NCBI GenBank assembly: GCA_023957775.1
Contig: JAMLGR010000020.1
Location: forward strand, 1 to 64,000
DNA length: 64,000 nt
DNA from: Fimbriimonadaceae bacterium
GTDB taxonomy: Bacteria; Armatimonadota; Fimbriimonadia; Fimbriimonadales; Fimbriimonadaceae
Direction: 5' to 3'
Shown: positions 51,850 through 61,098 of the stretch, piece after piece
Position numbering within the stretch: position 1 is the stretch's first letter
How the letters are laid out: each line of letters begins with the position of its first letter
Position numbers and translations under genes: made by a program
The notes under the pieces: generated by a model
The model's database searches: none
Seen by the model: only the letters and a program-made list of their open reading frames with translations
What the model was told of the DNA's origin: nothing

Positions 51850-52044
51850 CTAGGCGTCCTTCGCGTTCGAGGACTTGTACGTGGCCTCGTTGATGAACTT
51901 GAAGAGCTTGCTGCCCTGGTAGTTGGCGGTCAGCGCGTAGCGAACCTGTTCGCCCGATTTGGTCTTGCGGACCATCTTCATCTTCCGCACTTCGGACTCC
52001 GGAACCTCTACGTGAGATCGCGTTTTGAGATTGTAAAACTGCAT
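51850..52044 (-). CDS. small conserved-looking protein (64 aa)
   Basis: MQFYNLKTRSHVEVPESEVR at the start and a lysine-rich centre (RKMKMVRKTKSGEQVRYAL), ending with a short acidic tail. The N-terminal phrase and the RYALTANYQGSKLFKF strand look like a small OB- or beta-type nucleic-acid binder, but I cannot name a family. The ATG has a strong SD (GGAGGAGG, 6 nt spacing), an exception among neighbours, so high translation is likely. An in-frame ATG at 52113 is possible but has no SD. Confidence 0.65.
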   Translation of the reverse strand: MQFYNLKTRSHVEVPESEVRKMKMVRKTKSGEQVRYALTANYQGSKLFKFINEATYKSSNAKDA

Positions 52045-52353
52045 TCTGTCCCTCCTCCGGCGCCCCGCTTCCAAGAACCGACGCTCACCGGTGTTTGTAT
52101 CAGGATCAATCATAGCATAAACACAGGTTCAAAGGAACCTAGATTTTTCTCTGTTTGCGAATTGGGACCCTGATCGGGGTGGCGCCGAAGGTGTACACCA
52201 CACGAACTTGGGCCGGCGCCGCAACCGTCCTTCAAGTCGAAGTCCCCCCGTTGCAGACTCGAACTGTGTAGCATTTTTGCTGGACGTCAGTAACGTTGGT
52301 CGGGGTGCGAGAGGTATGCTTGATTCGAGCCTGCAATAGGCCCACTCACGCCA
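52045..52353. promoter_or_regulatory. divergent upstream region of the small protein and the Fur-family gene
   Basis: 309 bp without a gene. Toward the small protein: an extended -10 (TGCTATGAT; TATGAT at 52114-52109) with a palindrome AGGTTC-CTTT-GAACCT at 52125-52140 just upstream, like an operator. Toward the Fur gene: a -10-like TATGCT at ~52314-52319 and a perfect palindrome GGTGTACACC at 52190-52199. No classic Fur box was found. Confidence 0.4.
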
Positions 52354-52854
52354 ATGAAGGAACGAAAAACCAGGGAAGAACAGTCTGCGTGCAATCGCGC
52401 TTCCGTTGCCGAAGCCCGCGGATACGAGGAGTTTGCGATTCGCCAACTGCGAGTCGCCGGGTACCGAATCACAATGCCCAGGGTCCAGGTGATCCGGGCA
52501 CTTGGCCAGAGCAACCGAGCGCTGAGCGCCTACGAAATCCACGAGGCGATCGTAGACGGGGGCGGCAAGATCGACGTGGTGAGCGTCTACCGGATTCTCG
52601 CGACGTTGCTCGAAACCGGCCTCATCCACCACATCGGAGTGGTGGACGGATACCTTCCTTGCCGTCTCGAAGACGCGCACACCGACGATCTCGAGCACCT
52701 CGTGTGCGAGCGATGCGGTTGCGTGACCGAGTTGTCGCTTCCCCCTTCGGTGATCAAAGCGACGACCGAGCAGGGCGAGCGCTTGGGCTTCGAAGCCAAG
52801 GCGATCCGAATCGAAATCGTCGGACTCTGCGAGCATTGTCGGCAGCCGAAGTGA
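52354..52854 (+). CDS. Fur-family metal-responsive repressor
   Basis: 166 aa. Winged helix (GYRITMPRVQVIRALGQSNR, then ALSAYEIHEAIVDGGGKIDVVSVYRILATLLETG), then a dimerisation domain with metal ligands: HLVCERCGCV and GLCEHCRQPK, two CxxC zinc knuckles. H-x-H-type regulatory ligands (IHHIG) are present. Fur, Zur or Mur cannot be decided; the two zinc knuckles and the cysteine-poor Tgt and IleS elsewhere in the window make Zur an attractive guess, no more. Transcription ends at the terminator at 52879. Confidence 0.88.
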   Translation: MKERKTREEQSACNRASVAEARGYEEFAIRQLRVAGYRITMPRVQVIRALGQSNRALSAYEIHEAIVDGGGKIDVVSVYRILATLLETGLIHHIGVVDGYLPCRLEDAHTDDLEHLVCERCGCVTELSLPPSVIKATTEQGERLGFEAKAIRIEIVGLCEHCRQPK

Positions 52855-52878
52855 CCGCTGCGGCCCCGCATAAACAAG

Positions 52879-52911
52879 AAAAGCCCTCCCGATTCGTCGG
52901 GAGGGCTTTTT
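52879..52911. terminator. bidirectional rho-independent terminator
   Basis: AAAGCCCTCCCGA, TTCG loop, TCGGGAGGGCTTTTT. It lies between convergent fur-family and htrA genes and has A/T tracts on both sides, so it can end transcripts from both. Confidence 0.9.
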
Positions 52912-52930
52912 GGTTGGGGCAGCGCGCAGG

Positions 52931-54508
52931 TTACCGGAACGTCACGTCCATCGTCTTGATCATCGTGCTGTTGCCCTGATAGCGACCCACGCGGATCGTT
53001 CGACTCTGGCCCCATTCCACGCCGGACATGGCGCTTGCGACATCGGCGGCGGACTTGATGTCCGTGTCTCCCAGCCGTTCGATGACGTCGCCCTCTTCGA
53101 TCCCCATGCGCTCGGCGACCGAGCCCGGCTCGACTCCGACGACCACGGCGCCGGAGACCTTCGCCGTGATGTCGTACTGCTTGCGCATCTCGTCGCTCAG
53201 GTCGCGTACGGTCACGCCGAGCTTGGCCTTGCCCTCGCGGAGCGGCGAGACATCGCCCTCGGGGGGCGCCTGGCCGCGGTTGGGTCGCTCGAAGAACTTC
53301 TGGAAGTCCTTGAACTCCGGCGGCAGGTTGGGGAAGGGGTTCCCGCGCGACCCGCGCTGGGGTGCGGGAACGTTCATGGTGGGCGGAGCGGGCGGTTCGC
53401 CAAGCTTGACCTGCAAGGTCTTCTCGGTGCCGTCCCGAACGACCTGAACGGGAACCGTCTCGCCGGGGCCGTAGCGCAACATCGCGTTACGGACGTCGCC
53501 CTGGTTTGCGATCGGGTACGTCCCGACGCGAACGATGACGTCGTTCTCCTTCATGCCTGCGGCCGAAGCCGGGCCGTCGTTGGGTACCTGGGTGGCAACC
53601 GCTCCGGCCTGCACGCCCAGCTCCTTGACTTGGTAACCCTTCAGATCCTCGGGCAACACGCCCAGATAGCCGCGGACGACCTTGCCCTTCTCGATCAGCA
53701 TGTCGCCGATGAGCTTGGCTTGGTTTGCGGGGATGGCAAATCCGATCCCGACGCTGCCCCCGGTCTCGCTGTAGATGGCCGTGTTGATGCCGACGACGTT
53801 GCCGTCGATGTTGACGAGGGGACCACCCGAGTTGCCTTGGTTGATCGCGGCATCGGTCTGGATCAAGTCCCCGTAGTTGCGAATCGCGCCCGTCCGCTCA
53901 TCGGGGATCAGGCTCTGGCGCGACAAGGCGCTCACGTGGCCGACCGTCATGCTCTTCTCGAGCCCGAACGGCGAGCCGAACGCGATCGCGAACTGGCCGG
54001 TCCGCACCGCTCCGCTGTCGGCGAATCGCGCCGCCGGGAGGTCGGTCGCCTCGATCTTGACCATCGCGATATCGCTCTCGGGCGCCCGCACGACCTTTCC
54101 CGGAAATTCTCGTCCGTCGTCCAGCACCACGGTGACCTTGTCGAAGCCGCCCGCGACGTGGTCGTTGGTCATGATCCAGCCGTCGGAGCGGTAGACGACG
54201 CCGGATCCTTCGCCGCCCATGCGGACGTTCTGGCCGATCGCGTTCTCCGTTTTGCCTTCGGCTCGGATGTTGACCACGGACGGTTCCACGGATTCAGCCA
54301 GCGATGCAAACGCGTTGTCCATCGCCCGAAGGGTGGCGAAGGACTCGTCGACGCTCAGGTTCGCCGCGGGTTTCAGATGTGCGACCTGGGCGACTGCTGG
54401 AGTGACTCCGTGGCCGGACATCACCGATGCCACTGCAAAGGCGCCCATTGCCACACCGGCGCCCAGGGCCCAGTACACGGGCCGATTCACTCGATTGAAA
54501 AAGCTCAT
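52931..54508 (-). CDS. HtrA/DegP-type periplasmic serine protease
   Basis: 525 aa. N-terminal membrane or signal segment (VYWALGAGVAMGAFAVASV), trypsin-like domain with triad His in IMTNDHVAGG, Asp in ESDIAMVKIE, Ser in NQGNSGGPLVNI, then two PDZ domains separated by a Pro/Arg-rich linker (VRRGSRGNPFPNLPPEF region). It degrades or refolds misfolded envelope proteins. Last gene of the sigma-antisigma-RseB-like operon. Ends at the shared terminator. Confidence 0.92.
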   Translation of the reverse strand: MSFFNRVNRPVYWALGAGVAMGAFAVASVMSGHGVTPAVAQVAHLKPAANLSVDESFATLRAMDNAFASLAESVEPSVVNIRAEGKTENAIGQNVRMGGEGSGVVYRSDGWIMTNDHVAGGFDKVTVVLDDGREFPGKVVRAPESDIAMVKIEATDLPAARFADSGAVRTGQFAIAFGSPFGLEKSMTVGHVSALSRQSLIPDERTGAIRNYGDLIQTDAAINQGNSGGPLVNIDGNVVGINTAIYSETGGSVGIGFAIPANQAKLIGDMLIEKGKVVRGYLGVLPEDLKGYQVKELGVQAGAVATQVPNDGPASAAGMKENDVIVRVGTYPIANQGDVRNAMLRYGPGETVPVQVVRDGTEKTLQVKLGEPPAPPTMNVPAPQRGSRGNPFPNLPPEFKDFQKFFERPNRGQAPPEGDVSPLREGKAKLGVTVRDLSDEMRKQYDITAKVSGAVVVGVEPGSVAERMGIEEGDVIERLGDTDIKSAADVASAMSGVEWGQSRTIRVGRYQGNSTMIKTMDVTFR

Positions 54509-54509
54509 T

Positions 54510-55589
54510 TTAGATTGTCACCTGTCCTTGTTCGATCGGTATCCAAAGCTCGATCGTTCCATTGGGGTTCAACCGAATCCAACCCCCGGAGAGTTCCGAC
54601 ACCGGACTTTGGACCCGTGCGGAGTCTCTGACGAACCGAGAAAGGATCAGCTCCTTGGCGGCGTCCGTCAGGTCTCCAACCAGGCGGAACCGAATCCCAT
54701 TGGCTTCGACGCCTCGGTCCCGCGATCCGCTACGGTCGCTTCGTTCGCGGCGCCCGTCGAACTGGTAGACCGTGGCGTTGACCAGGCCGTCGGTGATGCG
54801 GATCGCGATGAAGCGGCGCGAATCCTCGCCGGTGATTTGGGCCGCGTGCACCACGAAGCCGAGGGGCAGGCTCTGCGGGACGACCGGCTCGAACCCGACG
54901 GTCTCCCGCACGTTCGTGCCGGGGCGGATCGTGACGGGAGGTTCCCGTTCGATAATGCGCACATCGGAATTCGAGAAAAGCTCGCACTTGGGAATCCGCT
55001 TTGGAAACGAGATGGCCTTCGTGTCGAAGATCACTTCGGATCCGGAGCCGGGCTGTCGCCGTTCGATGCGGAGGAGGAAGGACGTCTCGCTGTCGATATA
55101 GAAGCGCCGCTCGACCATCTCCCGATTGCGCGGTTCGGCCGTGACGCACACGGCGCGTCGGCCGGCGATGCTCGTCTCCGAGGCGATCTTCAGGTCGTAG
55201 TTCTTGTCCGCCAGACGCACGCGCTCGTCGGCGTCCGCCTGGCTGCGCCGCGGCGACTCCTGGCTGAGCACGCGCCGCTCGTCCGGCCAGTACATCATCC
55301 ACGTGCGGCCGTCGTCCACGGACGTCACGCCTTGCATGCTCAGGGGTTGCAGAATCGTGTGGCGCTCAAACCCGTCGGAGGATTGCTCGAGCTTGATCTG
55401 GACTTTTCCGGCCGAGCCGATCTGCGTGACGATCGCGGAGACGTTGGTGTCGCGTCCCTTCTCCATCGAAAGCAGCAGCAGCTTGCGGGCGCGCCAATCC
55501 TCGGCCAGTCCGCGAGGGGCGGCTTGGGCGGCGCCGCACAAGGCGGCCATCGCCGCGGCGGCGATTCCGATCCGGTTAACGGCCGCCAT
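54510..55589 (-). CDS. MucB/RseB-like sigma-factor regulatory protein
   Basis: 359 aa from the ATG at 55589 (overlaps the anti-sigma gene by 14 bp). Signal peptide (NRIGIAAAAMAALCGAAQAA). N-terminal LolA/LppX-like domain: TILQPLSMQGVTSVDDGRTW and YWPDERRVLSQESP, then a C-terminal domain reached by FVVHAAQITGEDSRRFIAIR. RseB/MucB senses mislocalised lipoprotein or LPS and protects the anti-sigma from proteolysis; this fits its position between anti-sigma and HtrA. Confidence 0.78.
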   Translation of the reverse strand: MAAVNRIGIAAAAMAALCGAAQAAPRGLAEDWRARKLLLLSMEKGRDTNVSAIVTQIGSAGKVQIKLEQSSDGFERHTILQPLSMQGVTSVDDGRTWMMYWPDERRVLSQESPRRSQADADERVRLADKNYDLKIASETSIAGRRAVCVTAEPRNREMVERRFYIDSETSFLLRIERRQPGSGSEVIFDTKAISFPKRIPKCELFSNSDVRIIEREPPVTIRPGTNVRETVGFEPVVPQSLPLGFVVHAAQITGEDSRRFIAIRITDGLVNATVYQFDGRRERSDRSGSRDRGVEANGIRFRLVGDLTDAAKELILSRFVRDSARVQSPVSELSGGWIRLNPNGTIELWIPIEQGQVTI

Positions 55590-56034
55590 AACTCGTCGGG
55601 ACGATCGGGGCACTGGTCCTCAACGGGTCCGTCCCCGCATAGAACGCCTGGTCCCGCTGGAGGTCGAGATCGTAGGGAGCCGTGGCTTCCGCCGTCAGCG
55701 CGTCGGCGTCGGAGGCGGGGCGCTGAAGCACCCAAGCGATGGCGCCTGCCGCGAGGGCGGTGGCGACAAAGGCGATTGGAACGGCGCGGCGAGCGGAGAA
55801 GCGACGGCCATCGCGCTGCGTGAAGACGTGCGCCACGAGGCGGTTCTCGAATTCGGTTCCGGGCGCAGGCTCCGGCGTTCCACCCAGAAGCGCCTTCAAC
55901 ATCCGCAACGACTCGACTTCCGCGGCACAGGCGCTGCAGCGGCCGAGGTGTCGTCGAATGTCCAGCATCTCCGACCCCGGAAGTTCGCCGTCCAGAAAAG
56001 CAGAGAGTTGGGACTCGACGCGTTTGCAGTTCAT
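55576..56034 (-). CDS. zinc-dependent anti-sigma factor (ZAS, zf-HC2)
   Basis: 152 aa. N-terminal MNCKRVESQLSAFLDGELPG and RRHLGRCSACAAEVESLR: the H-x3-C-x2-C zinc motif of anti-sigma factors. One membrane helix (AVPIAFVATALAAGAIAWVL) near residue 95 and a short periplasmic tail. It holds the sigma factor of the previous gene. The ATG overlaps the sigma stop (ATGA). Confidence 0.9.
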   Translation of the reverse strand: MNCKRVESQLSAFLDGELPGSEMLDIRRHLGRCSACAAEVESLRMLKALLGGTPEPAPGTEFENRLVAHVFTQRDGRRFSARRAVPIAFVATALAAGAIAWVLQRPASDADALTAEATAPYDLDLQRDQAFYAGTDPLRTSAPIVPTSYGGR

Positions 56035-56621
56035 TCGCCTACCTCTCCATACGCTCGGGGGAAGCGCTTCGTGAGATAGCGCCGCAGCTGTTTCCGGCCG
56101 CGATGGATGCGGGACCGAACGGTCCCGATCGACGTGTCCATCACGTCGGCGATCTCCTCGTAGGCCATGCCTTCGACATCGGCGAGCAACACGGCCGTTC
56201 GAAACTCCGGGGTCATCGTGCCGAGCGCGGCTTGAAGGTGCTCTCCCATCGCGTCCCGAAGCATCGCGCGGTCCGGAGCGGCGTCCGGGTCGGGCACTTC
56301 CCACGTCGAGACGCCGCTGCCCGCAGGCTGCTCGAAGCTGGTGGTCTTGAGTCGACCCCGCCGCCGCACCCCGTCGATGTGCGCGTTGGTCATGATGCGG
56401 TACAGCCAGCTCGTGAACGGCAGCTTCTCGTCGTAACGGTGGAAGAACCTGTAGGCGCGCAGGAACGTCTCCTGGACCAGATCCTCGGCTTCCGCGCTGT
56501 TGCCGGTGAGACGGCAAGCCAAGCTGTAAGCCTGGCGGTACGAGTTGCGCAAGAGCGCCTCGAACAGCGAGTCGCGGTCTTCGCCAGTGATCGTCTTGTC
56601 TTTGAGCAGCGTGAACAACAT
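56031..56621 (-). CDS. ECF-type sigma factor (RpoE-like)
   Basis: 196 aa. Region 2: AYSLACRLTGNSAEAEDLVQ, ETFLRAYRFFHRYDEKLPFT, SWLYRIMTNAHIDGVRRRGR. Region 4: TPEFRTAVLLADVEGMAYEE, IADVMDTSIGTVRSRIHRGR. It leads the operon with anti-sigma, RseB-like protein and HtrA, the textbook envelope-stress set. Upstream is an ECF-type promoter candidate, which suggests autoregulation. Confidence 0.93.
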   Translation of the reverse strand: MLFTLLKDKTITGEDRDSLFEALLRNSYRQAYSLACRLTGNSAEAEDLVQETFLRAYRFFHRYDEKLPFTSWLYRIMTNAHIDGVRRRGRLKTTSFEQPAGSGVSTWEVPDPDAAPDRAMLRDAMGEHLQAALGTMTPEFRTAVLLADVEGMAYEEIADVMDTSIGTVRSRIHRGRKQLRRYLTKRFPRAYGEVGE

Positions 56622-56642
56622 CTCGTTTCAGCTTCGAATTCG

Positions 56643-56671
56643 ATTACGCACCGGATTGCGGGACCAGTTCC
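56643..56671 (-). promoter_or_regulatory. candidate autoregulated ECF promoter
   Basis: GGAACT (56671-56666), 17-bp spacer, CGTAAT (56648-56643), giving a start near 56636 and a leader of ~15 nt before the sigma gene. GGAAC is the classic ECF -35. A TATAAT further upstream is a second, housekeeping candidate. Confidence 0.5.
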
Positions 56672-56732
56672 TGACGCGCGCATTCATTATAGAGTGAGGC
56701 CCGTGGGACCCCCCGTGTAAACTGGTGCCGCC

Positions 56733-57938
<1,206 letters not shown>

Positions 57939-58069
57939 ACGTTCGCCCGTCGGGCGGGCGTGGAACGGGTTAGCGGGTGTCGAAGGACGACCTCGGAGAG
58001 GTCGCAGACGGTGCCCGGGGTCGAGTTGCAGCGAGACCCCGGGCTCAAAGGGCGCCTTCGCGCACCCGG
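57939..58069. repeat. gap with a G+C-rich palindrome
   Basis: After the kbl stop: CGCCCG-TCGG-GCGGGCG, then a larger inverted repeat GCCCGGGGTCGAG / AGACCCCGGGC with a short loop (about 58013-58044). It may act as a weak terminator for kbl. No gene. Confidence 0.5.
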
Positions 58070-58573
58070 TTAGTCGCGGGTTCGGACGAAGACGTCGATG
58101 TCGCCGCGCGTGACGGCGCCGGCGAACTCGTAACGGATCTCGGTCCCGGGTCGGTGGAATCCCACGCGAATCTGGTCCCGGCCGCTGTCGTCGGACCCCT
58201 CGCGGTGGTCGAGGACCCGGACTTCAAGCACACCTTCGACGGTTTGGACGCCGGTGGGCGTCGCCACGCGCATCACCGCCGCTCCACTGAACTCGCACAC
58301 GTTGCGGGCCGGCCCGCCAACCTGAAGGTCCCGGAGCTTTCGAAGCGTGATGGCCACGTGCCTTGCGTTGCGGCCGTTGACGTCGATGACGAAGTCGCCT
58401 CCCAACCGAGGCGGATCAGAGGTCAACTTGGTGACTTGGAGCCGAAACGTCGCTTCGCGCTGATCCTCGGACCGGGCTACGCCTTGGCCGCGCGCGCCGA
58501 GCAGGGCGCCGGCGGCCAGCGCAAGCGCGCAGATGCCGAGGACGCCACCGACCAGGAAACTCTTTTTCAACAT
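58070..58573 (-). CDS. hypothetical exported protein
   Basis: 167 aa from the ATG at 58573, which has an SD (GGAGAAGG, 3-4 nt spacing). Signal peptide or anchor (SFLVGGVLGICALALAAGAL). The rest (ATFRLQVTKLTSDPPRLGGD and onward) is beta-rich; no family recognised. Confidence 0.6.
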   Translation of the reverse strand: MLKKSFLVGGVLGICALALAAGALLGARGQGVARSEDQREATFRLQVTKLTSDPPRLGGDFVIDVNGRNARHVAITLRKLRDLQVGGPARNVCEFSGAAVMRVATPTGVQTVEGVLEVRVLDHREGSDDSGRDQIRVGFHRPGTEIRYEFAGAVTRGDIDVFVRTRD

Positions 58574-58648
58574 GAACCTTCTCCTTACTCTCCCATCGGT
58601 GAGGACGCACGGGTGCATGGATTGTTCGGTTGGGAGGCGCGGAGGGGG

Positions 58649-58687
58649 CGTTTCACGCAGAGGCGCAGCGGCGCAGAGGGTTTCACG
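58649..58687. repeat. copy of the TTTCACGCAGAGGCGC repeat
   Basis: GCGTTTCACGCAGAGGCGCA and GGTTTCACGC, related to copies near 32.6 and 33.4 kb. It is cut on its right side by the MITE-like element. Confidence 0.7.
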
Positions 58688-58919
58688 CTAGTGTAGTGTC
58701 TCACTAATCTCAGGGCAGCGAGGCCCCGGTTGGGCCCTCTGGCTCCCTTCGCCCCTCTGGGGGAGAGGGGCTAGTGAGGGGCCCGTTTTGGCGCGGTTTC
58801 AGCTTCAATTCCAGCGATCCGGACCCCTCACCCCCAGCCCCTCTCCCCCGGAGGGGCGAGGGGTGCCTCTTGCGCCTTTCGCCACGGCCCGCTGGGAAAC
58901 TAGTGAGACGCTACACTAG
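58688..58919. mobile_element. MITE-like element, ~232 bp
   Basis: Terminal inverted repeats CTAGTGTAGTGTCTCACTAA (left) and CTAGTGTAGCGTCTCACTAG (right, reverse complement), ~19 of 21 matching. Inside is a second, long hairpin built from CCCCTCTGGGGGAGAGGGG and its partner ending GGAGGGGCGAGGGG. No transposase. The right end supplies the stop codon (58916-58918) of the pseudopilin-like gene. The left flank is another repeat copy, so it probably inserted there. Confidence 0.7.
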
Positions 58920-59437
58920 CTCTTCGGCGGGGTGGCTTCGATGGCGCCGCCGACCTGCAGTACGTTGTTCTGGTGCAGGTGCCGCTCGGGCTTGGGCATC
59001 GACTCGATGCCGCCCACCGCGTTGCGACCTGGGATGTTCGAATCGAACACGAGCGGGGTCTTGGGATCCTCGATCTTCTCGCGTTCCATCCCCACGACCT
59101 CGGCGTTCAAGGCGTAGCCGTATTCGGGGTCGACCGAAGGGCAGTGCAGGAACTTCTCGCGGGGCATGCGGCCGCCCAGGGCATCCATCCACTCGGCCGT
59201 CGGGTAATGGCCGTCGAAGTCGGCGGTGTACATATCGAGGGCGCCCCCGATCTGCCTCAGGTACAGCCGGCAGTCCGACGCGCGCTTGAGCTCGCGGCCC
59301 TGCGCGAGCGCCGGGAGGAGAAGGGCGGGAACGATGAGAAGGCAGCAGCCCGTGGCGAGAATCGCGACGACCGCCCACATCATCGGCGAGCGGCCGGGTT
59401 TGTTTTGCGGGGGGCTCGGCGCGCCGAAATCATCCAT
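58916..59437 (-). CDS. pseudopilin/DUF1559-like membrane protein
   Basis: 173 aa. One N-terminal helix (WAVVAILATGCCLLIVPALL) then LLLPALAQGRELKRASDCRL, YLRQIGGALDMYTADFDGHY, a pattern typical of the many pseudopilin-like proteins of Armatimonadota (KARQ-x-C-x-S-N-x-K-Q-x-G-x-A-x-x-M-Y). No prepilin peptidase site (G/F-T-L-x-E) at the N-terminus, so it may be a relative and not a true pilin. TGATG overlap with the next gene upstream. The stop lies in the MITE-like element. Confidence 0.75.
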   Translation of the reverse strand: MDDFGAPSPPQNKPGRSPMMWAVVAILATGCCLLIVPALLLPALAQGRELKRASDCRLYLRQIGGALDMYTADFDGHYPTAEWMDALGGRMPREKFLHCPSVDPEYGYALNAEVVGMEREKIEDPKTPLVFDSNIPGRNAVGGIESMPKPERHLHQNNVLQVGGAIEATPPKS

Positions 59438-60099
59438 CAGGGTCGGTCCACGAGCTTGGCTCGGACGGCCTTCATCGCCGCCTCGGTGCGGCTGTTGACC
59501 TGGAGCGCCTTGAGGATGTTGCTCACGTGGTTCTTGACCGTCTTCTCGGCGATGCAGAGACGGTTGGCGATCTCCTTGTTCCGCAGGCCTTGGGCCACGA
59601 GCTCGAGGATCTCGCTCTCGCGGTCGCTCAACACGAACAGCTCGGTGTCGTCGGTCTCCTCGTCTTCGCGGATGCGCCGGAAGTCTTCGATCACCTTCGT
59701 GGCGATCTTGGGCGTGATCTTGGCCTCGCCGCGCTCGGCCAGGCGAATCGCTTCGATGACGTCCTGGGGCGTCGAGCTCTTCAACAGGTAACCCAGGGCG
59801 CCCGCGCGAAACGCGTCGTAAACGATGTCCGAGTCCTCTTCGACGGTGAGGATCACCACGCGGACATCTTTCTCGGTCTTCAGGAGTTGGCGCGTGACCT
59901 CGATGCCGCTGAGGGCCGGCATGTTGATGTCGGTGAGCAACACGTCGGGCGGATCGGCCAGGCACGCGTCCAGCGCTTCGCGCCCATCCTTGCACACGGC
60001 GACCAGTTCGCACTCCGGCATCAGCGTCAGCGTCCGTTGCAGTGCGCTTCGATAGGGAGCCTCGTCATCAGCGACGACGACTCGGATCGTTTCGGGCAT
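59437..60099 (-). CDS. NarL/FixJ-family response regulator
   Basis: 220 aa. Receiver domain: VVVADDEAPYRSAL (acidic pocket), DVLLTDINMPALSG with the phosphoryl-acceptor Asp, VVILTVEEDSD, GYLLKSS. C-terminal LuxR helix-turn-helix: LSDRESEILELVAQGLRNKE and IANRLCIAEKTVKNHVSNIL. No histidine kinase is adjacent, so the input is unknown. The gene starts leaderless after TATACT. The pseudopilin-like gene follows with an overlapping start. Confidence 0.9.
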   Translation of the reverse strand: MPETIRVVVADDEAPYRSALQRTLTLMPECELVAVCKDGREALDACLADPPDVLLTDINMPALSGIEVTRQLLKTEKDVRVVILTVEEDSDIVYDAFRAGALGYLLKSSTPQDVIEAIRLAERGEAKITPKIATKVIEDFRRIREDEETDDTELFVLSDRESEILELVAQGLRNKEIANRLCIAEKTVKNHVSNILKALQVNSRTEAAMKAVRAKLVDRP

Positions 60100-60105
60100 G
60101 CGGCG

Positions 60106-60122
60106 AGTATACAAGGCATAAT
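60106..60122. promoter_or_regulatory. divergent leaderless -10 boxes (NarL regulator and oppD)
   Basis: On the minus strand TATACT (60111-60106) ends 6 nt before the regulator ATG. On the plus strand CATAAT (60117-60122) ends 7 nt before oppD. The two starts are only 30 bp apart. Confidence 0.5.
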
Positions 60123-60129
60123 CTCCCCC

Positions 60130-61089
60130 ATGCCCGTGCTGGAAGTGCGCGACTTGGAACTCTCCTTCGGCGACGTCGCCGTGCTGCGGGGTGTTTCGTT
60201 CGACCTCGAGGCCGGCAAGACGTTCGGCGTCGTCGGCGAGAGCGGCTGCGGGAAGTCGATGACGGGATTCGCCCTGATGGGCATGGTTCCCACCGGGGGC
60301 CGCATCACCGGAGGGTCCATCGTGTTCGAGGGGCGCGACCTCACGCAGCTTCGGCCGCGCGAATGGCTGGACGTCCGCGGCGAAAAGATCGCGCTCGTGA
60401 TGCAGGACCCGTTCACGAGCCTCAATCCGATGATGCGGATCGGTGATCAGATCGGCGAGGTGCTGCGCCTCCATCACGGCCTCTCCAAGCAGGCGGCTTG
60501 GACTCAGGCCGTGGAGATGCTCGAGAAGGTGGGCGTGCCCGTGCCGGAGAGCTCGGCGCGCAAGTTTCCGCACCAGATGAGCGGCGGCCAGCGCCAACGC
60601 GTCGTGCTCGCCATGGCCTTCGCCTGCAAACCGCAGGTGCTTATCGCGGACGAGCCGACGACAGCCCTCGACGTGACTCTTCAGGCACAGATACTACGGC
60701 TCATCCAAGAGCTCAAGGACCAGGTCGGCACCGCGGTGATGCTCATCTCGCACGACATCGGGGTCATCGGCACCTTGGCGAGCCGCATCGGAGTGTTCTA
60801 CGCCGGGCGGATCGTCGAGGCCGGGGCCTCGGAAGACGTGCTTCGCCGACCCGAACATCCTTACACCCGTGCCCTGCTCAATGCGTTGCCCCAGCCCGGG
60901 GCGGTGCGACTGGAGGCGATCCGAGGCTATCCGCCCGACTTTGCGACCCTCGGGACGGCGTGCTCCTTTGCCCCCCGCTGCCCGTTCCGATTCGAGAAGT
61001 GCGACCGGGAACCGGACCTGATTCCGGTATCGACAGACCACGCTTCGGCCTGCTGGAAGGCGGGGGTTCTGGAGCCAGCGCGCGAGTAG
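60130..61089 (+). CDS. oligopeptide/dipeptide ABC transporter ATP-binding protein (OppD/DppD)
   Basis: 319 aa. Walker [15 protein letters not shown]-loop [14 protein letters not shown] signature [18 protein letters not shown], Walker [16 protein letters not shown]-loop LISHDIGVI. The C-terminal [4Fe-4S]-type motif of OppD/DppD is present: [20 protein letters not shown] then SACW. Energises peptide uptake. Orphan: no permease or binding protein gene is beside it; the other subunits must be elsewhere. Confidence 0.9.
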   Translation: MPVLEVRDLELSFGDVAVLRGVSFDLEAGKTFGVVGESGCGKSMTGFALMGMVPTGGRITGGSIVFEGRDLTQLRPREWLDVRGEKIALVMQDPFTSLNPMMRIGDQIGEVLRLHHGLSKQAAWTQAVEMLEKVGVPVPESSARKFPHQMSGGQRQRVVLAMAFACKPQVLIADEPTTALDVTLQAQILRLIQELKDQVGTAVMLISHDIGVIGTLASRIGVFYAGRIVEAGASEDVLRRPEHPYTRALLNALPQPGAVRLEAIRGYPPDFATLGTACSFAPRCPFRFEKCDREPDLIPVSTDHASACWKAGVLEPARE

Positions 61090-61092
61090 TAT
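61087..61092 (+). promoter_or_regulatory. -10 box of a leaderless promoter for the M28 peptidase
   Basis: TAGTAT ends 6 nt before the ATG at 61099 and overlaps the oppD stop codon (TAG). No SD. Confidence 0.5.
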
Positions 61093-61098
61093 GGGGGC

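Noticed and set aside
52125-52149. Intrinsic terminator on the plus strand (AGGTTC-AAAG-GAACCT then ATTTTT)
   Set aside because: No plus-strand gene ends here; it fits better as a palindrome in the small protein's promoter.
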